A stretch of 25,146 nt of DNA from Paramacrobiotus richtersi (GCA_034698045.1 JAQGAU010000659.1:1-25146); one strand, 5' to 3'; counted from the first letter of the stretch, positions 1 to 10,364 are shown. Numbers and translations: made by a program. The notes: generated from the letters alone by a model not told the origin.

Positions 1-126
1 GATGTGGAAGATGAAGGTGACAAAATGCGCGGTTCGGCTGGAACCTCCTCGGCAATGCCTGGTGGGAAAGTGGGTCATGATCATGGACACGGTGTACAAC
101 CGACTAGTGCGGCTGTACGGCATTAG
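1..126 (+). CDS. C-terminal coding exon of an unknown gene (partial)
   Basis: An open frame runs from the first base of the window to a TAG at 124-126 and encodes 41 residues ending in a Gly/His-rich tail (GGKVGHDHGHGVQPTSAAVRH). Its beginning lies outside the window. Support for coding is positional: the frame is open, and a canonical AATAAA follows 229 nt after the stop, as for a last exon with its 3' untranslated region. No domain is recognisable in so short a piece, so no function is proposed. The His-Asp-His-Gly-His motif could bind metal, but that is speculation. A terminal exon fits better than a chance frame, at moderate confidence. Confidence 0.55.
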   Translation, partial: DVEDEGDKMRGSAGTSSAMPGGKVGHDHGHGVQPTSAAVRH

Positions 127-354
127 GAGCTGCGTTTCCAAATGTATTTAAAATGTGGAAACGTGATTCGAGGAGTACAGGTCCTACAGTTCTAGAGCAG
201 TTTTGCCTGCAGTCTTATCGAACGTTACGATAGCTGTGATTGCGGTTTGTCTTACCCCGTGTGGATTCGTGCTTGTTGAAAAGATTGTTAGAGAAGGGAA
301 TTAGTGTTTCACTTAGCAGAACGAAACTTCGTTTGTGTCTTTACGATTTAGATG

Positions 355-360
355 AATAAA
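355..360 (+). terminator. Polyadenylation signal AATAAA
   Basis: A canonical AATAAA lies 229 nt downstream of the TAG that ends the 1-126 exon. It would give that gene a 3' untranslated region of about 240-260 nt. Confidence 0.5.
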
Positions 361-1522
361 ACGGTACATTTTAACACAGTACAAGAGATCACACACGGTA
401 TTTGTGATACCATTTTACCACCGCATTGGATACACGTTATGGCGGAACAATTAATGTTATCTTTTCTGGCCAGAAAACAACCAAAATGGTACCGACACAT
501 CACATCGACTTGACAAACGAATCTGCCGCCTTAAATCTGCGCTGACACGTACAGCCAAGAACTTACTATGTAGTATAGTAAGTTCTTGGTACAGCACGTT
601 AAAATGGGTCAGACATTCTGTTACACGAAAGTTACACGGTCACCTTGGATTTGCACAATCCGAGACGAGTCATTAAACGCGTTCGACTGGAAACAGTGCT
701 TCGGTGATCGGTGTTAAAAGGTATTGAAGTAGGCAAGTCCTGACCCTGGCCTGCGGTAAAATTCCGAAGTCTGTACAGCATCTGATAAGAGAATGTACGA
801 AATCTTTGAATGGTCCTAAATACGGTGTTAATGCTGCAATCATAGAATACGTTCGTCTGTTTGTCTGGAACTGCATCACCGCGCGCGGGGTTTCTTCATC
901 TTTAACACAGAGTTTCACTGTTGTACCTGCAGCGGATTGTTTGGTAGCCAGCTACAGCAACAATAACTTTATTCCTCTGGCCGTTTCGCCGGTTTCGGTC
1001 CAGCGGGTGCCATACAGTGTGCCTGGAATTACTTTTCACAAACAAACTAAAATAAACACAAAGATGGGAAAGGAAAAAAGAAAAACATTAAAGGATAGAC
1101 AGCAACCGAACAAAGCAGCCCATTAGCTAACTGCGAATCCCAAAAAAAGTAACAGACACAGCGTGTGAACAACATGCAAATATTTAAACTATCAGTGACA
1201 GCGGCAACGAAGACATGCAGCAAATTCGACTTCTTTACTCACAAGTTACAACCATCAACTACAGGATCTCCTCATCTATCTGTAGTCTCAGCCGTCCGTG
1301 GTAGCAGCCGCTAATCCTTCGTCAGCCGCCCCATGGAGTTACCATTGGCACGAATAAGTAATTCTCACAGAAGTAATTCACGGGGCGGCAGTACTAGTTG
1401 TAACGAGCAAGTGAAAACGGCAGGCATTTCGTCACCTTGGAATGACGACAAAAGCGTTCGCTTAGGTTCAGATTTTCCCAATGTCCTGTTTCGACCCTAA
1501 GGTGATGACTACCGGTGAGTAG
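361..1522. other. Gene-poor interval
   Basis: No conserved coding region is visible. The interval contains a perfect 15-bp hairpin (555-589, listed separately). It also has a 55-codon ATG-started ORF at 1333-1500 (+), Ser/Asn/Gly rich, with no recognisable domain and no clear splice partner. Other frames are short and look random. Confidence 0.5.
555..589. repeat. Perfect 15-bp inverted repeat with 5-nt loop
   Basis: CCAAGAACTTACTAT (555-569) is followed by a 5-nt spacer and its exact reverse complement (575-589). The sequence outside the 15-bp arms does not continue the pairing, apart from a possible G-U at the base. A stable hairpin is expected in RNA of either strand. It is short for an animal pre-miRNA and may be a foldback remnant. 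Confidence 0.75.
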
Positions 1523-1843
1523 TTATATTGATTGGTAAGATTCTGAGGTAGTAAATGGATGCAGCGAGTCAGGAGCAGGTTTCAATGTGTCTGAAACATA
1601 AAAACAAACACTCAACACAAAACAACAACATAAAATAAACTTTACTCTCGCAAGGACACCATTACTTACCACTTGCATAAGCAAGGTAAAAACAGAAGCG
1701 CTAGTGTCATGTGGGACTGCAACCTCCCTGGCAACGAGGTCGACTTGTCGACAAAACGCTACCACTTTTGAATCTGGAGTTTTTGAGTTTCTCCGTTGTT
1801 CGTACTTGCCGATCTGTGTATGCCGCCATTCTTTTGCATTCAT
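1523..1843 (-). other. Possible small spliced locus (coding status unclear)
   Basis: On the minus strand, an ATG at 1843-1841 opens 58 codons (MNAKEWRHTQIGKYEQRR...) that run into a consensus donor, G|GTAAGT, at 1669. Seventy-nine bases later there is a strong acceptor, a T-rich tract ending TTTCAG at 1591. This is a good-looking short intron on this strand. Spliced in frame, the product ends almost at once (Thr-His-stop, about 60 residues). The longer open frame of the second exon (1523-1590) needs a different phase. No domain is recognised. It may be a small gene, part of one with unseen exons, or a non-coding transcript, and it would be divergent from the lectin gene at 1983. Confidence 0.25.
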
Positions 1844-1982
1844 TAGCTAAACCTAGATGTCGTACTCCTGACGCGGAAGAATTTTTTAGCACTTAGATAC
1901 TTGTGTGTTGCAAACCTATTTGCCGCGTGTGCTGCTCGAGTATCATAATCTGTACGTCCTTAATTCTCCATCGATATTGGAA

Positions 1983-4900
1983 ATGAACCTGGAAACACTC
2001 TTCCTTTACCTGGTGCTGGTGCTGAAGAGGGTTCAAGGAGACGAGGACAATCCAGGGCTTCATACCTACGAAGGAAGTGATGGTACAATGTGAATTTTGT
2101 TGACGTTCCGTACTGTTGCACGAGAAGTTACCACCAGTGTCCTCTACTTTTCACCAGCAGCAGTTTGACCTTTTTAAAATTATTTTGGGGTACTGACTGA
2201 CAGTTTGGCTGCATGATGACTATGGGCGTTTAAGAAACGTCTTCATCAATTTCCAAGATGGGTTCGCAAATACAAAAATGTATCACAGCGTTCATTATAG
2301 TACATTAGAGTTGGATCGCGATGCTTTGAGATCCGGTAGAACTAGCTGAACTAGATAGTTTCGGTATTGGCGCAACCAGGAACTATATATCTTGTACCAC
2401 ACCCACTAAAGTTGGGCCGCTACATTCCTGTTCCTAAATTCACTGTGCTTTCTGTAGAGATGTATGATCTATTGGAGCAAGAAAGGACTGCCGTAGTAGC
2501 AGATTATGAACCAAAACGGCAGATAGGGAACCTCACGGCCAAACCGAGAAGCTTCTCCGACGCCAGATCCTATGGAACCTCCTTATTTAGCCAGCTCCGA
2601 TTTATAGCAGATGAGTTCGGGTCCCTGTGGAACGACACACTTACCGGCTTGAGCAGCTTAGCCGAAGATGAAAGCTTGTTTTTGGCCAAGGCTGCAAAGT
2701 TGCAATCCACTGCTGACATGCTCACAAGTTTTCCTTTCAAATGTCCACAAAAGCGGAATGCCAGTCAGGTTCCTGGTAAGAACAACCGCTCAGGATTCAC
2801 CATACCATAGTAGTAAAAGCGAATTGAGTCCATCGCAGGGCAGCCTGGATACGCGAAGGATAGCTTTTTGTTAGCTCGCTTCGTCAAGAGACAGATTCCG
2901 CATTTTCTTATTAAAAAATAACGAATATAAAAGCTTGTTTTGATTTGGTCTTGTTCAATATTTTTGTCAACCGTCTTGTATTTACTGAATTACTAATCCA
3001 AAACTGTTGACCCTGTCACAAGTAAAGTACCTGCACCCGAACCATGATATTGTACAAAAATGCGAAAATGCGCCTAAAATGTAGTGCTATGCGAGTATGA
3101 CTATATATTAATCACAAGATATGGTTTACTAAGGATGGTCAATAATTACGAATTTTTGAATTATTCACTGTTGACACTGCTGATGATACAGGTTGATATG
3201 GCTCATCAGCTTGGCGTGTTGCCGAAATATTAACAGCTTACACCTTTTCGCAGTGGGGATCATGAAAGGGAGCGAGCGGTTGTTTGCAGAAGAGCAATTC
3301 TGCTCCACGGACGGACAGTCCTGCTTATATCTACGACACGACGGGAATCTCATACTCTATAACACGACTACAAAAAACGTTACATGGACATCCGGCTCAA
3401 CGCAGGGTCATTGTACTGCAATTTTAAAACTCTGGGACACCGGAAACGTGGGTGTTTACGCCGCTCCTCCCGGACCTCTCTTTACTGGTCAAACGACAGT
3501 GGACCAGGTTATATGGTCTGCCCCAGGTACCAAACGTATTGATGTAATGTTTAGCTAAGAAACTGATTTCTAACGGACTTGATTAACTGAAATTCATTGG
3601 TGCGCCAATTTAGCCGTTTGCCTTTAAATTTAGTGATGTTTTTCAGTCATCTTAACCCTGAGCCAAAACGCTGTGTTTTAGCGGTTGCTGATATGTACAG
3701 GCTGCATATGAGCAATGCGCGAAATGAAATAATCATTAGACCGAGAAACGTCTGGTCTTCGTGTATTTTGCTGCTAATTTCGCATGGTCGAGACTTCGGA
3801 CAAAAAGGCCGCAAAATAAAACGGTATCATCTTATTCATATTTGAGAAACAATATATCTTTCTGTTGAAAATCGTAGCGGATGCATGCCAGAAGCAACAA
3901 AACAAAGACATCGTCGGGCAGGACATCGGGTATTACGCCGGAAAGCATGAATCCCAATGTTGTCAGATCTGTTTAGAGTCCGTGGCTTGTAAAGCGTGGA
4001 CATGGAAACCGGACCCCAGAAAACCAACTTGCAATTTTAAAAATGCCATCGGTCCTGTCGTCGATGCTCCTGGTTCTACACTTGGTATAAGGGAAGCTGC
4101 CTCTTCTGGTAAGTCTATTTTCATCATGTGACATATACATAGACCCATAATCCATTACCGATCATTGGCCACTGACTAACGGTAACTGTTGCTCTGCTTC
4201 TGGGTAGCTGAAAGTAAAGTACATCGAAACGTTTCTTTCATAATAATTATTGTGAAGTCTATGTCTACGGTACTTAAAGACTGACCGGTCCACCGATCGA
4301 CGGACACAAAGTTTCTTTAAGGTTTTTTTATGAAAAAGCCTTACTTCGGTCCAAAAGTTAAAAAACGCTTTAATAAAATGTTTTTTGCTTTATTCGCGGT
4401 TTAAGTGTAAGTAAACTGCAGACCGCTGACATCTGGCGGTTCGTAACTGGAGGCATTGCGCTTTTGGCCCGAGCGCAGGGATACTTTTCTAGCAAACCAA
4501 ACTGCAGAAACCATTTGCCTAAACTAAGCCCAGTTCTGTCCTTTACCAGCGGCCCACAACCCTGACGACCTTCTGTTACAAGTTTCGTTTACTAATTTGT
4601 TACATAGCCTGTGTACTTGCCGCTTTACTGGACCTATACACCTTTGGTCGGAATGAGAATTAGGATTTTATTTTTGGAGTAGCAAGTGGTAAAACCACGT
4701 ACCAGGGTTTGGTAAGGTCACAGAGAGACATTGTCGTCGAGTACCTTTAAGTATACTGTATGTACTGTTAGGCAGGTTTGCTCACGGGATCTCAAAATTT
4801 CCCTTTTTTCCTTAGACCAAAAGGTAAGCAAAAATTCCTGGGGTATTAGTATAACTTTAGGAATCAAATTGCAATGTTCACAAGCGCGGACAAGATTCTT

Positions 4901-5157
4901 ACAAGAAAAAACAAGGGACGGAAAAATAGAAGCTTGTCATCGTCCCTTTTAGAATAGGCGACCCAGCTCTACTAGAATCAAAACGTTTACGATTTTCTTG
5001 TATGCATGGTACGAGACGGCAATCTAAAAAATTTTACTTTGCAGGTATGGAATTCAAATTTGAGAATGACGGACATCTATGCCTTAAGCAAATTTCGAAG
5101 GCAGTTTGCCGATGGTCCACTCGCACGAAAGATGATAATATTTACGCACGTTCTTGA
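1983..5157 (+). CDS. Secreted B-lectin + PAN/apple domain protein, 5 exons
   Basis: Exons: 1983-2082, 2458-2775, 3254-3526, 3878-4108, 5045-5157 (stop TGA), giving 344 residues with all four introns in phase 1. Exon 1 encodes a likely signal peptide (MNLETLFLYLVLVLKRVQG). Exon 2 encodes an unrecognised, helix-prone segment of about 106 residues. Exon 3 is a bulb-type (B-type) lectin domain with the degenerate sugar-binding repeat signature QxDxNxVxY, seen as RHDGNLILY and again as WDTGNVGVY, and with tryptophans at the expected places. Exon 4 is a Cys-rich PAN/apple domain (CCQICLESVACKAWTW...TCNF). Exon 5 has a further lectin-like strand (FENDGHLCLK). Sequons NLT, NDT, NAS, NTT and NVT agree with secretion. 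Inferred role: extracellular carbohydrate recognition. The exon 1-exon 2 junction is the least certain: I chose the TTTCTGTAG acceptor, and a weaker one at 2358 is also in frame. Confidence 0.72.
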
Positions 5158-5242
5158 CGTTGCTTTAGGAGGCAGCGGATGTTCTGACTGAATTACGCGT
5201 GATACTGTATGTAAGAGCTACCCGATGTATGGGAACTGTTGA

Positions 5243-5248
5243 ATTAAA
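5243..5248 (+). terminator. Possible polyadenylation signal ATTAAA
   Basis: The common variant ATTAAA lies 86 nt after the TGA of the lectin/PAN gene. No closer AATAAA is present. Confidence 0.3.
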
Positions 5249-5653
5249 ATCTGGTTTCTAATTTTGAACTATTGTTCAACAGGGTTTTCAGGCTGTTCAT
5301 AGAATGTCGAAGTTAGACAAACAATGTTTCAACAGGTACAAACCCATAAACTACCAGTAAAAACATTTCAACAGGTTGCAGTCATTCAAAACCATTTTGC
5401 AGCATCAGATCAACTGGTCCATAATTTTTAAATATTCCTCAGTAATGATCCACACTTCATTCTTTCGCAACACCCACGAATACTCTAAAGCCTGGGTGCC
5501 CTATTTCGATTTTGACAAACTGACGTCATGAGTTTGTGAGCTATACAGTAAGAGGCAGCCAAGTGTAGTCAACACCGTTTGGCACTGTTCCATCCTGTGC
5601 AGCACTGCATTCAGGCATATCTCTGGCTATTTTCTAGGACAACTTTTTGTCCT

Positions 5654-5917
5654 CTATCTAACGCACGCCAGAGTTAGCTGCTGTCTATCACATAGGCTTC
5701 CTGAAACCAATTTGAGTACGTAGGGGTAGGGGTCCTTTTTGCTGGTCGTATAAAAGTTGCTGTATAAACTGGCGCAGTAGGTGTCCAGGTCATTAGCATA
5801 TTTCAGTCGATAGAACACAAGCGTGTCCTCTTTTTGAACTACAAACGGTTTCATTTTACAACGCATGTTCGGGAAGGCGGAGCAGTGAATTTGATCTCCC
5901 ATAGACTTCTATGTTAA
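5654..5917 (-). CDS. Possible last exon of an unknown cysteine-containing protein
   Basis: The minus strand is open for 81 codons from an ATG at 5902 to a TAG at 5654. It is preceded by an acceptor-like CTTCTTCTTC...ACATAG ending at about 5918. The product has five cysteines and aromatic, strand-like segments (DTLVFYRLKYANDLDTYC; DPYPYVLKLVSGSLC) and looks more protein-like than neighbouring chance ORFs. The minus-strand ORF at 6102-6326 has a similar pattern (DEL..GYFC....EPVYPFYFEFMTYAKHC). It lacks good splice sites, so I could not join the two. No family is recognised. It may be an exon of an unidentified secreted protein or a decayed copy. Confidence 0.25.
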
Positions 5918-7156
5918 TACACACGCGAAGAAGAAGCGTGCTTGGATCTAAAAGAGCAAGTTTTCGGAAATGAGCTGCTAATGTAGAGAGAGAGTATGAC
6001 CGTAGCATACCAGAAACGGCATCGATACGGGTACGCGATGCGCTATCGGTGCGTAGAATATTTTAGAATATTGGTATGGAAATGATCTCAGACTGTGACT
6101 AAGGTAACATGACTGGAGGATCTAAGGTGCAATATGCTTGACAATGCTTTGCATAGGTCATGAATTCAAAATAAAACGGATATACGGGTTCGTCCTCTAC
6201 AGTTGCTATACAAAAATACCCATGTGCAAGCTCATCGGATTGTATGACAGAGGTCAGACCAACCACTGGTAAAGTTCGACACTGTCGCCTGCGCCACCGC
6301 CCACAGCGGACCGACAGAAGCTCCAAGTGAGTCTTTCTTGTTTTTTACGAACAGAGGAATTATGGCTCTATCAGACAAATATGAGATAACAAGAAAATAT
6401 ACGTTCTTCAATTTTAGAAAAATTATTTTATTAGTTTTAAGAATGAGCACAGGACGGGTCGGACAAAACTTCGAACCTGGTGTGGTTCGAATTAAAATAT
6501 GTAAAAAATTCCACTCACGTGATAAAACTGAACTTTATACCTTGTTGGAAAGTACAATGAATGGACGTCTAGAATACTATAAAAAAGTGACCATCAGGTT
6601 CAGTGGTAGGCGCTGGGCGGGACTGACACAAGTTGACTACACTTGGCTGCCTCGGACTGTAGTCCAAAAATTTCGCGCCGTCCTTATAACCAAACTTTGT
6701 TTCTTATAAACCAGGTAACTTTGTTTCTTATAATAGCTCGTAAATAAAATACCAGCAAAAATTTTCTTTCGTTGCCACTAGGAATTTAGAGATCGATCTA
6801 TTTGAAAATCATTTTTACATTTCGTGCTCGGTTTGGTCTACCAGTTCCCACAAACAGCGAGTGCACTTATCTAGCAACTTAAGGGTCTGTAAAAGTAATC
6901 ATAACGGTTTTTATCGTTGCGAATCGGAAATTAAACGGGATCATTGAGGTTTCTAGGATGAACCGCACGTTACTTACTGTATGCGTGTCTTACAAGGGAC
7001 CGGCACCACATTTAACACGCAAACAGTTTCCGTTTTTATTCTGCAGTTACATTCAATTATGAAGGTATTTTTAGTAAACAGTTCAGGTCCGAACGAGCTC
7101 GAGTAGGACGGGGGCGAAGTCCCAAAGATCAGTGGGATTACAGGTTAGTCGGCAGT

Positions 7157-7435
7157 GCTACCGCCCTTGTTTATGGCAGCGCACTGTGTCTGAACTGCTT
7201 TGCATCGTGCTCGGTAAGTTAACGTGCCTCTGTGATTCCTTTTCTGTTGATCTTCGCGCAGAATCCGCTTTTCCCCTGCCACCCCATCAGGAAAAAAGTT
7301 GCCGTTCTCATATTTCGTTATTTTAAGGCTTTCAAGCCGAGTGAAATTGGATTCTGCGCCGCAAAGTGCCAGTAAATGCGACGTACGTGACACAAACCAC
7401 AAATACAGTGCGCTGTCATGCCAGGGCGGTAGCAG
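7157..7435. repeat. Foldback element: imperfect inverted repeat spanning ~280 bp
   Basis: The left arm begins TGCTACCGCCCT (7157-7168) and continues to CAGCGCACTGT (ending near 7188). The right arm carries the reverse complements ACAGTGCGCTG (from 7406) and AGGGCGGTAGCA (7424-7435) in mirror order. Inside, GCGCAGAATCC (7256-7266) pairs with GGATTCTGCGC (7349-7359). Three matched blocks in nested order make a long imperfect palindrome with a central ~80-nt loop. No clear target-site duplication is visible. It resembles a MITE-like or foldback remnant with no coding capacity of its own. Confidence 0.65.
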
Positions 7436-8589
7436 TGGTGCTTTCACTATCTTCCCATTAATTTCACCTTTCGGATTATGTCCCAGTCACCCTCTAGCTC
7501 GTTTGGATCCGAACTGTTTATCAAAAATACTTTCATAACTAAATGTACCTAAAGAAAAAAAACGGAAATTATTTGCGTGTTAAATGTGGTGCCGGTCCCT
7601 TGTTAGTATTACTCAGCGTTTATCTGAATAAAACCAACGGTCTTCTCAAACGAAACGAAGGGTTTTCTCATGTGATTATTAGCCCTAAAGCAGGACGCAA
7701 ATTACCCTTACACAATAAACAGCATGCGTTAGTTGGTGTTTACGTTATCGTATTCCATACGAGTATTGACTCTTATCTACATAGATCTTAGGACCGAAAT
7801 GGTCTAGAGCGCAATGGTCAAAGTAGTTTCAGATAGGATTGCGGTATGCGTACGGCAGTAGCGAATGGGAAGTGAATTTCCTGATACATTTAATTTATTG
7901 GTACATTTACGTCGACGAAATGCATGGCAGTGCACAAAGCGCGACTCGACGTGTCCTGGAGGAATCTTACCGATTATTATTCAGTGCCGTTTTTTTATTA
8001 GTACATCATAATCGTGACGACGACTCTAACATTAATGAATAAGGATGCGCGGCGTATGACGACTTGCGAAGCTGGCCCAAAATGTAAAAGCGGAAGGTCA
8101 TACGGGATTTCTTCAAGCGGTATAGTACTGGACAACGGTGGCACACGGAACGTGCCTTCCCAGGCTAATCTCACTGATCAGCTTGTGTTGAACGCGTAGG
8201 TTTACCACCGGATATTTTGCATTTATCTGAAGACCATCGACTGGAGCGCTGTTGCGCGGACAAGAAACCACACATCGTAAAAGTCTTGCGTGTAAACGTC
8301 CCATTTTCGTTTGTATTTTTCTATTTTGTTTGAACGTCCTGATGCAGCTATCTGTTTGTTTTGTTCGATCGTCCTTGTCCGATGATAAGAAGCAACCATG
8401 TCCCAGTGCGGGAAGACTGTAAATCATTATTGTTCTTATTATCATTCTAACTAACTGTCGAAAATATATTCGTATTCGTTACTATTCTGCAACTGGAAGC
8501 GCAAAGTCAGCCGGGTACATCAGCATGACTGTGGCGGCTGCGCCGTGTAAACGCTGTGCGATAAAACCTTTCTAAGTTATTTGTGAATA

Positions 8590-8662
8590 ATGCAGCTAGC
8601 TCAGTCGTATGACGCTCGGCCACAGAGCGAGAGCGCAGCGGTTCGATCCCGCGTAGTTGCAC
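8590..8662 (+). tRNA. tRNA-like sequence, probably a pseudogene or tRNA-derived element
   Basis: Internal Pol III promoter motifs are present: a good A box (TAGCTCAGTCG, 8597-8607) and a B box (GGTTCGATCCC, 8640-8650). The ends can pair as a 7-bp acceptor-type stem, TGCAGCT/AGTTGCA, with one G-T. CGCTC/GAGCG (8613-8617 with 8625-8629) forms an anticodon-like stem around a 7-nt loop. A TTTTT terminator starts at 8663. Against a working tRNA: the residue expected to be U33 is G, the D stem does not pair properly, and the spacing of the T arm to the acceptor is off by one or two bases. A decayed tRNA or the head of a tRNA-derived SINE fits best. Confidence 0.45.
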
Positions 8663-9310
8663 TTTTTGCGAATGAGCTTAGATACGAGAGATAAATCTTT
8701 GTTTCGGACACTTAAATCATGCTTTGCGCGTACGATAAGTTAGTATTTTCGAGTATTAACAGTGGAGTTTCTCTTGGACGTTCCCATCGACTGGCCAGCG
8801 ACTGGGTCCCCTTGGAATACCACACGATTACTGGAAAGCATTTAGTACGCTGTTCGTAATGAGTGCCCGTACTTCTTGATGTTAAAACGCTGCGCATCTG
8901 TAAAACACTGTCTGGTCGGAGGTGGCAGCGAGTACCACGTTTGTTCACCCTCATTGTTCTGTTTGTAGCTGTACACTTCGTAAACTGACATACGTATATC
9001 TGTAGTCATGGCTTGTCTCCCGATTCCTCACACCCCGCTGGAAAAAACTTGTCCACTTTCTGCCCTACTGGTCACAAAAAGCGTGCAGCAGGACGTATGG
9101 TAGTAAGGAACTCATCAACTAACTCTTATTTGCCGGGCCGGTATGTTGATGCTTCTTTTTTTTTCTTTTTCCGCGCACGATTATTGATTTCAATATCTTT
9201 GCCGGGAAGGACGACTGAATTGCAGCAATCTGCTGTCGCGTCGCCGCTGGAGAAAGTTTGAACACAAACACATATACCAGAAGTCTCGTCTCTCGTCTTG
9301 AGCCGATTCT

Positions 9311-9345
9311 ATCGAAACGAATCGTTTCGATTCGTTTCGATTCGT
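9311..9345. repeat. Short tandem/palindromic TCGTTTCGAT repeat
   Basis: ATCGAAACGA (9311-9320), one spacer base and its exact reverse complement TCGTTTCGAT (9322-9331) are followed by another copy of the same 10-bp unit. The result is a small hairpin followed by a tandem repeat. Confidence 0.6.
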
Positions 9346-9632
9346 CTTCTCTGATTCAATATAATTTGTAAACGGAAAAAGTGAGTGGTAGCTTCTGTTA
9401 TTGTTACATATTATGAACAAACTTGGGACTGGATACTACTACCACTGTATTCCCGCTGAATAAGTACTCAAGCTTTCAATTTAATAGCTGTAAAGCCTGC
9501 GTGTATCTACTTAGTCCGAACCCAGACAGTAAGCTTAGGAGCTCTCCATGCTGGTGCCAGTTCTTGCTACAGTACTACAACCTTCCTGGATATTGATTTA
9601 CGCAAAGGGAATTAGGATCGTGCTTTGTGGAA

Positions 9633-10363
9633 ATGACGGGCTTAGCGGGAGCACACGTGCAGAACCATGATAAACTAAGACTAAGTCTAGCCAACCATCC
9701 TGGAAAAAGGAAATCAAGAACTTCCGGACAAGACAGCGGTTCAGTCTCTGACCTCCAACCGCGAAGAAAATCCTCGATCGAAGCTCTCACATACAGACAA
9801 CTTATCCTATATATGGGTTTCCAGCATGTATTAATAAGCATGATTGGCTCTTTGTTGTTTTTTGTCTGGGGTAAGTGAAAACTAAAAGACAACCAACTTA
9901 ACCTTCCGAGGTTTTTTTTATAGTTTCAGTTAAGGTTTAATGACCTCGTTTTTCAGGCGTCACTTATATCGGTGTGGCTCTGATGGGATGGGAAATCACC
10001 TGTGGTGTTTTATTCTTTATTGGATACGGAGTTTCCCAGATTATTCCACTGGAAAGCTTCAGAGCAAATGTATCAAGAACTGTCCAAGAACTTCTTGGAA
10101 TTTTCATAATAACGTCCGTATTATCAGCACTTTTAGCAGCGGGAACAATGTCGTACGGCATCTTCGTCGCCATAACCGTAAAGAACCCAAGCGAAAAGTC
10201 GCCACATGTCCTGGAGAATGATGTGACATTTGGATCCGGGCTTTATGCCGCTCTGCTCGGTGCTGTTATCCTAGCGGCCAAAGTATTTTTGCTTACTAGA
10301 CTGATCGAGTATCTGATTGTGTTGAGGGTTGCGAACGCCCTGCCCTCGGATCCATTGAAATAA
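9633..10363 (+). CDS. Four-transmembrane-helix protein, 2 exons
   Basis: Exons 9633-9870 and 9957-10363 are joined in phase 1 across an 86-nt GT-AG intron (G|GTAAGTG...TTTTTCAG), giving 214 residues. The N-terminal ~50 residues are hydrophilic and rich in Arg, Lys and Ser. Four hydrophobic helices follow at about 56-79, 84-110, 125-150 and 173-198, then a short tail. The first loop is only a few residues long. The intron falls just after the first helix. The topology recalls small tetraspan families (MARVEL, claudin-like, MS4A-like), but I see no diagnostic motif and assign none. The start is the first in-frame ATG after upstream stops. The role is unknown, presumably in a membrane. Confidence 0.75.
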
Positions 10364-10364
10364 A
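10359..10364 (+). terminator. AATAAA overlapping the stop codon of the tetraspan gene
   Basis: The TAA at 10361-10363 lies inside an AATAAA hexamer (10359-10364). If used, the mRNA would have a 3' untranslated region of only about 15-30 nt. No other canonical hexamer was noted close downstream on this strand. Confidence 0.3.

Larger units (their letters stand above)
5249..9632. other. Gene-poor interval of 4.4 kb
   Basis: I find no convincing multi-exon gene. Contents listed separately: two weak minus-strand ORFs (5654-5917 and 6102-6326), a foldback (7157-7435), a tRNA-like sequence (8590-8662) and a TCGTTTCGAT-type repeat (9311-9345). Also present are a 17-bp direct repeat AACTTTGTTTCTTATAA at 6693-6709 and 6717-6733, and an imperfect hairpin near 6019-6056. 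Longer frames such as 6338-6709 (+) and 7145-7447 (-) have no domain-like composition and no paired splice sites, so I treat them as chance. Confidence 0.5.

Noticed and set aside
2359..2457. Upstream extension of lectin-gene exon 2 to an acceptor at 2357-2358
   Set aside because: It is in frame, but the acceptor has a purine-rich context; the TTTCTGTAG at 2457 is much stronger and also in phase 1. It is kept only as an alternative.
4816..4823. Possible 8-nt microexon (TTTTTTCCTTAG|ACCAAAAG|GTAAGC) in the last intron of the lectin gene
   Set aside because: Including it would put exon 5 in a frame that loses the lectin-like FENDGHLCLK strand; direct joining 4108-5045 keeps phase 1 and gives a sensible end.
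6338..6709. 123-codon plus-strand ORF
   Set aside because: Its composition looks like translated A+T-rich intergenic DNA, and there is no domain or splice context.
7145..7447. 100-codon minus-strand ORF
   Set aside because: It spans the foldback element and follows its arms; it reads as a by-product of the palindrome, not a gene.
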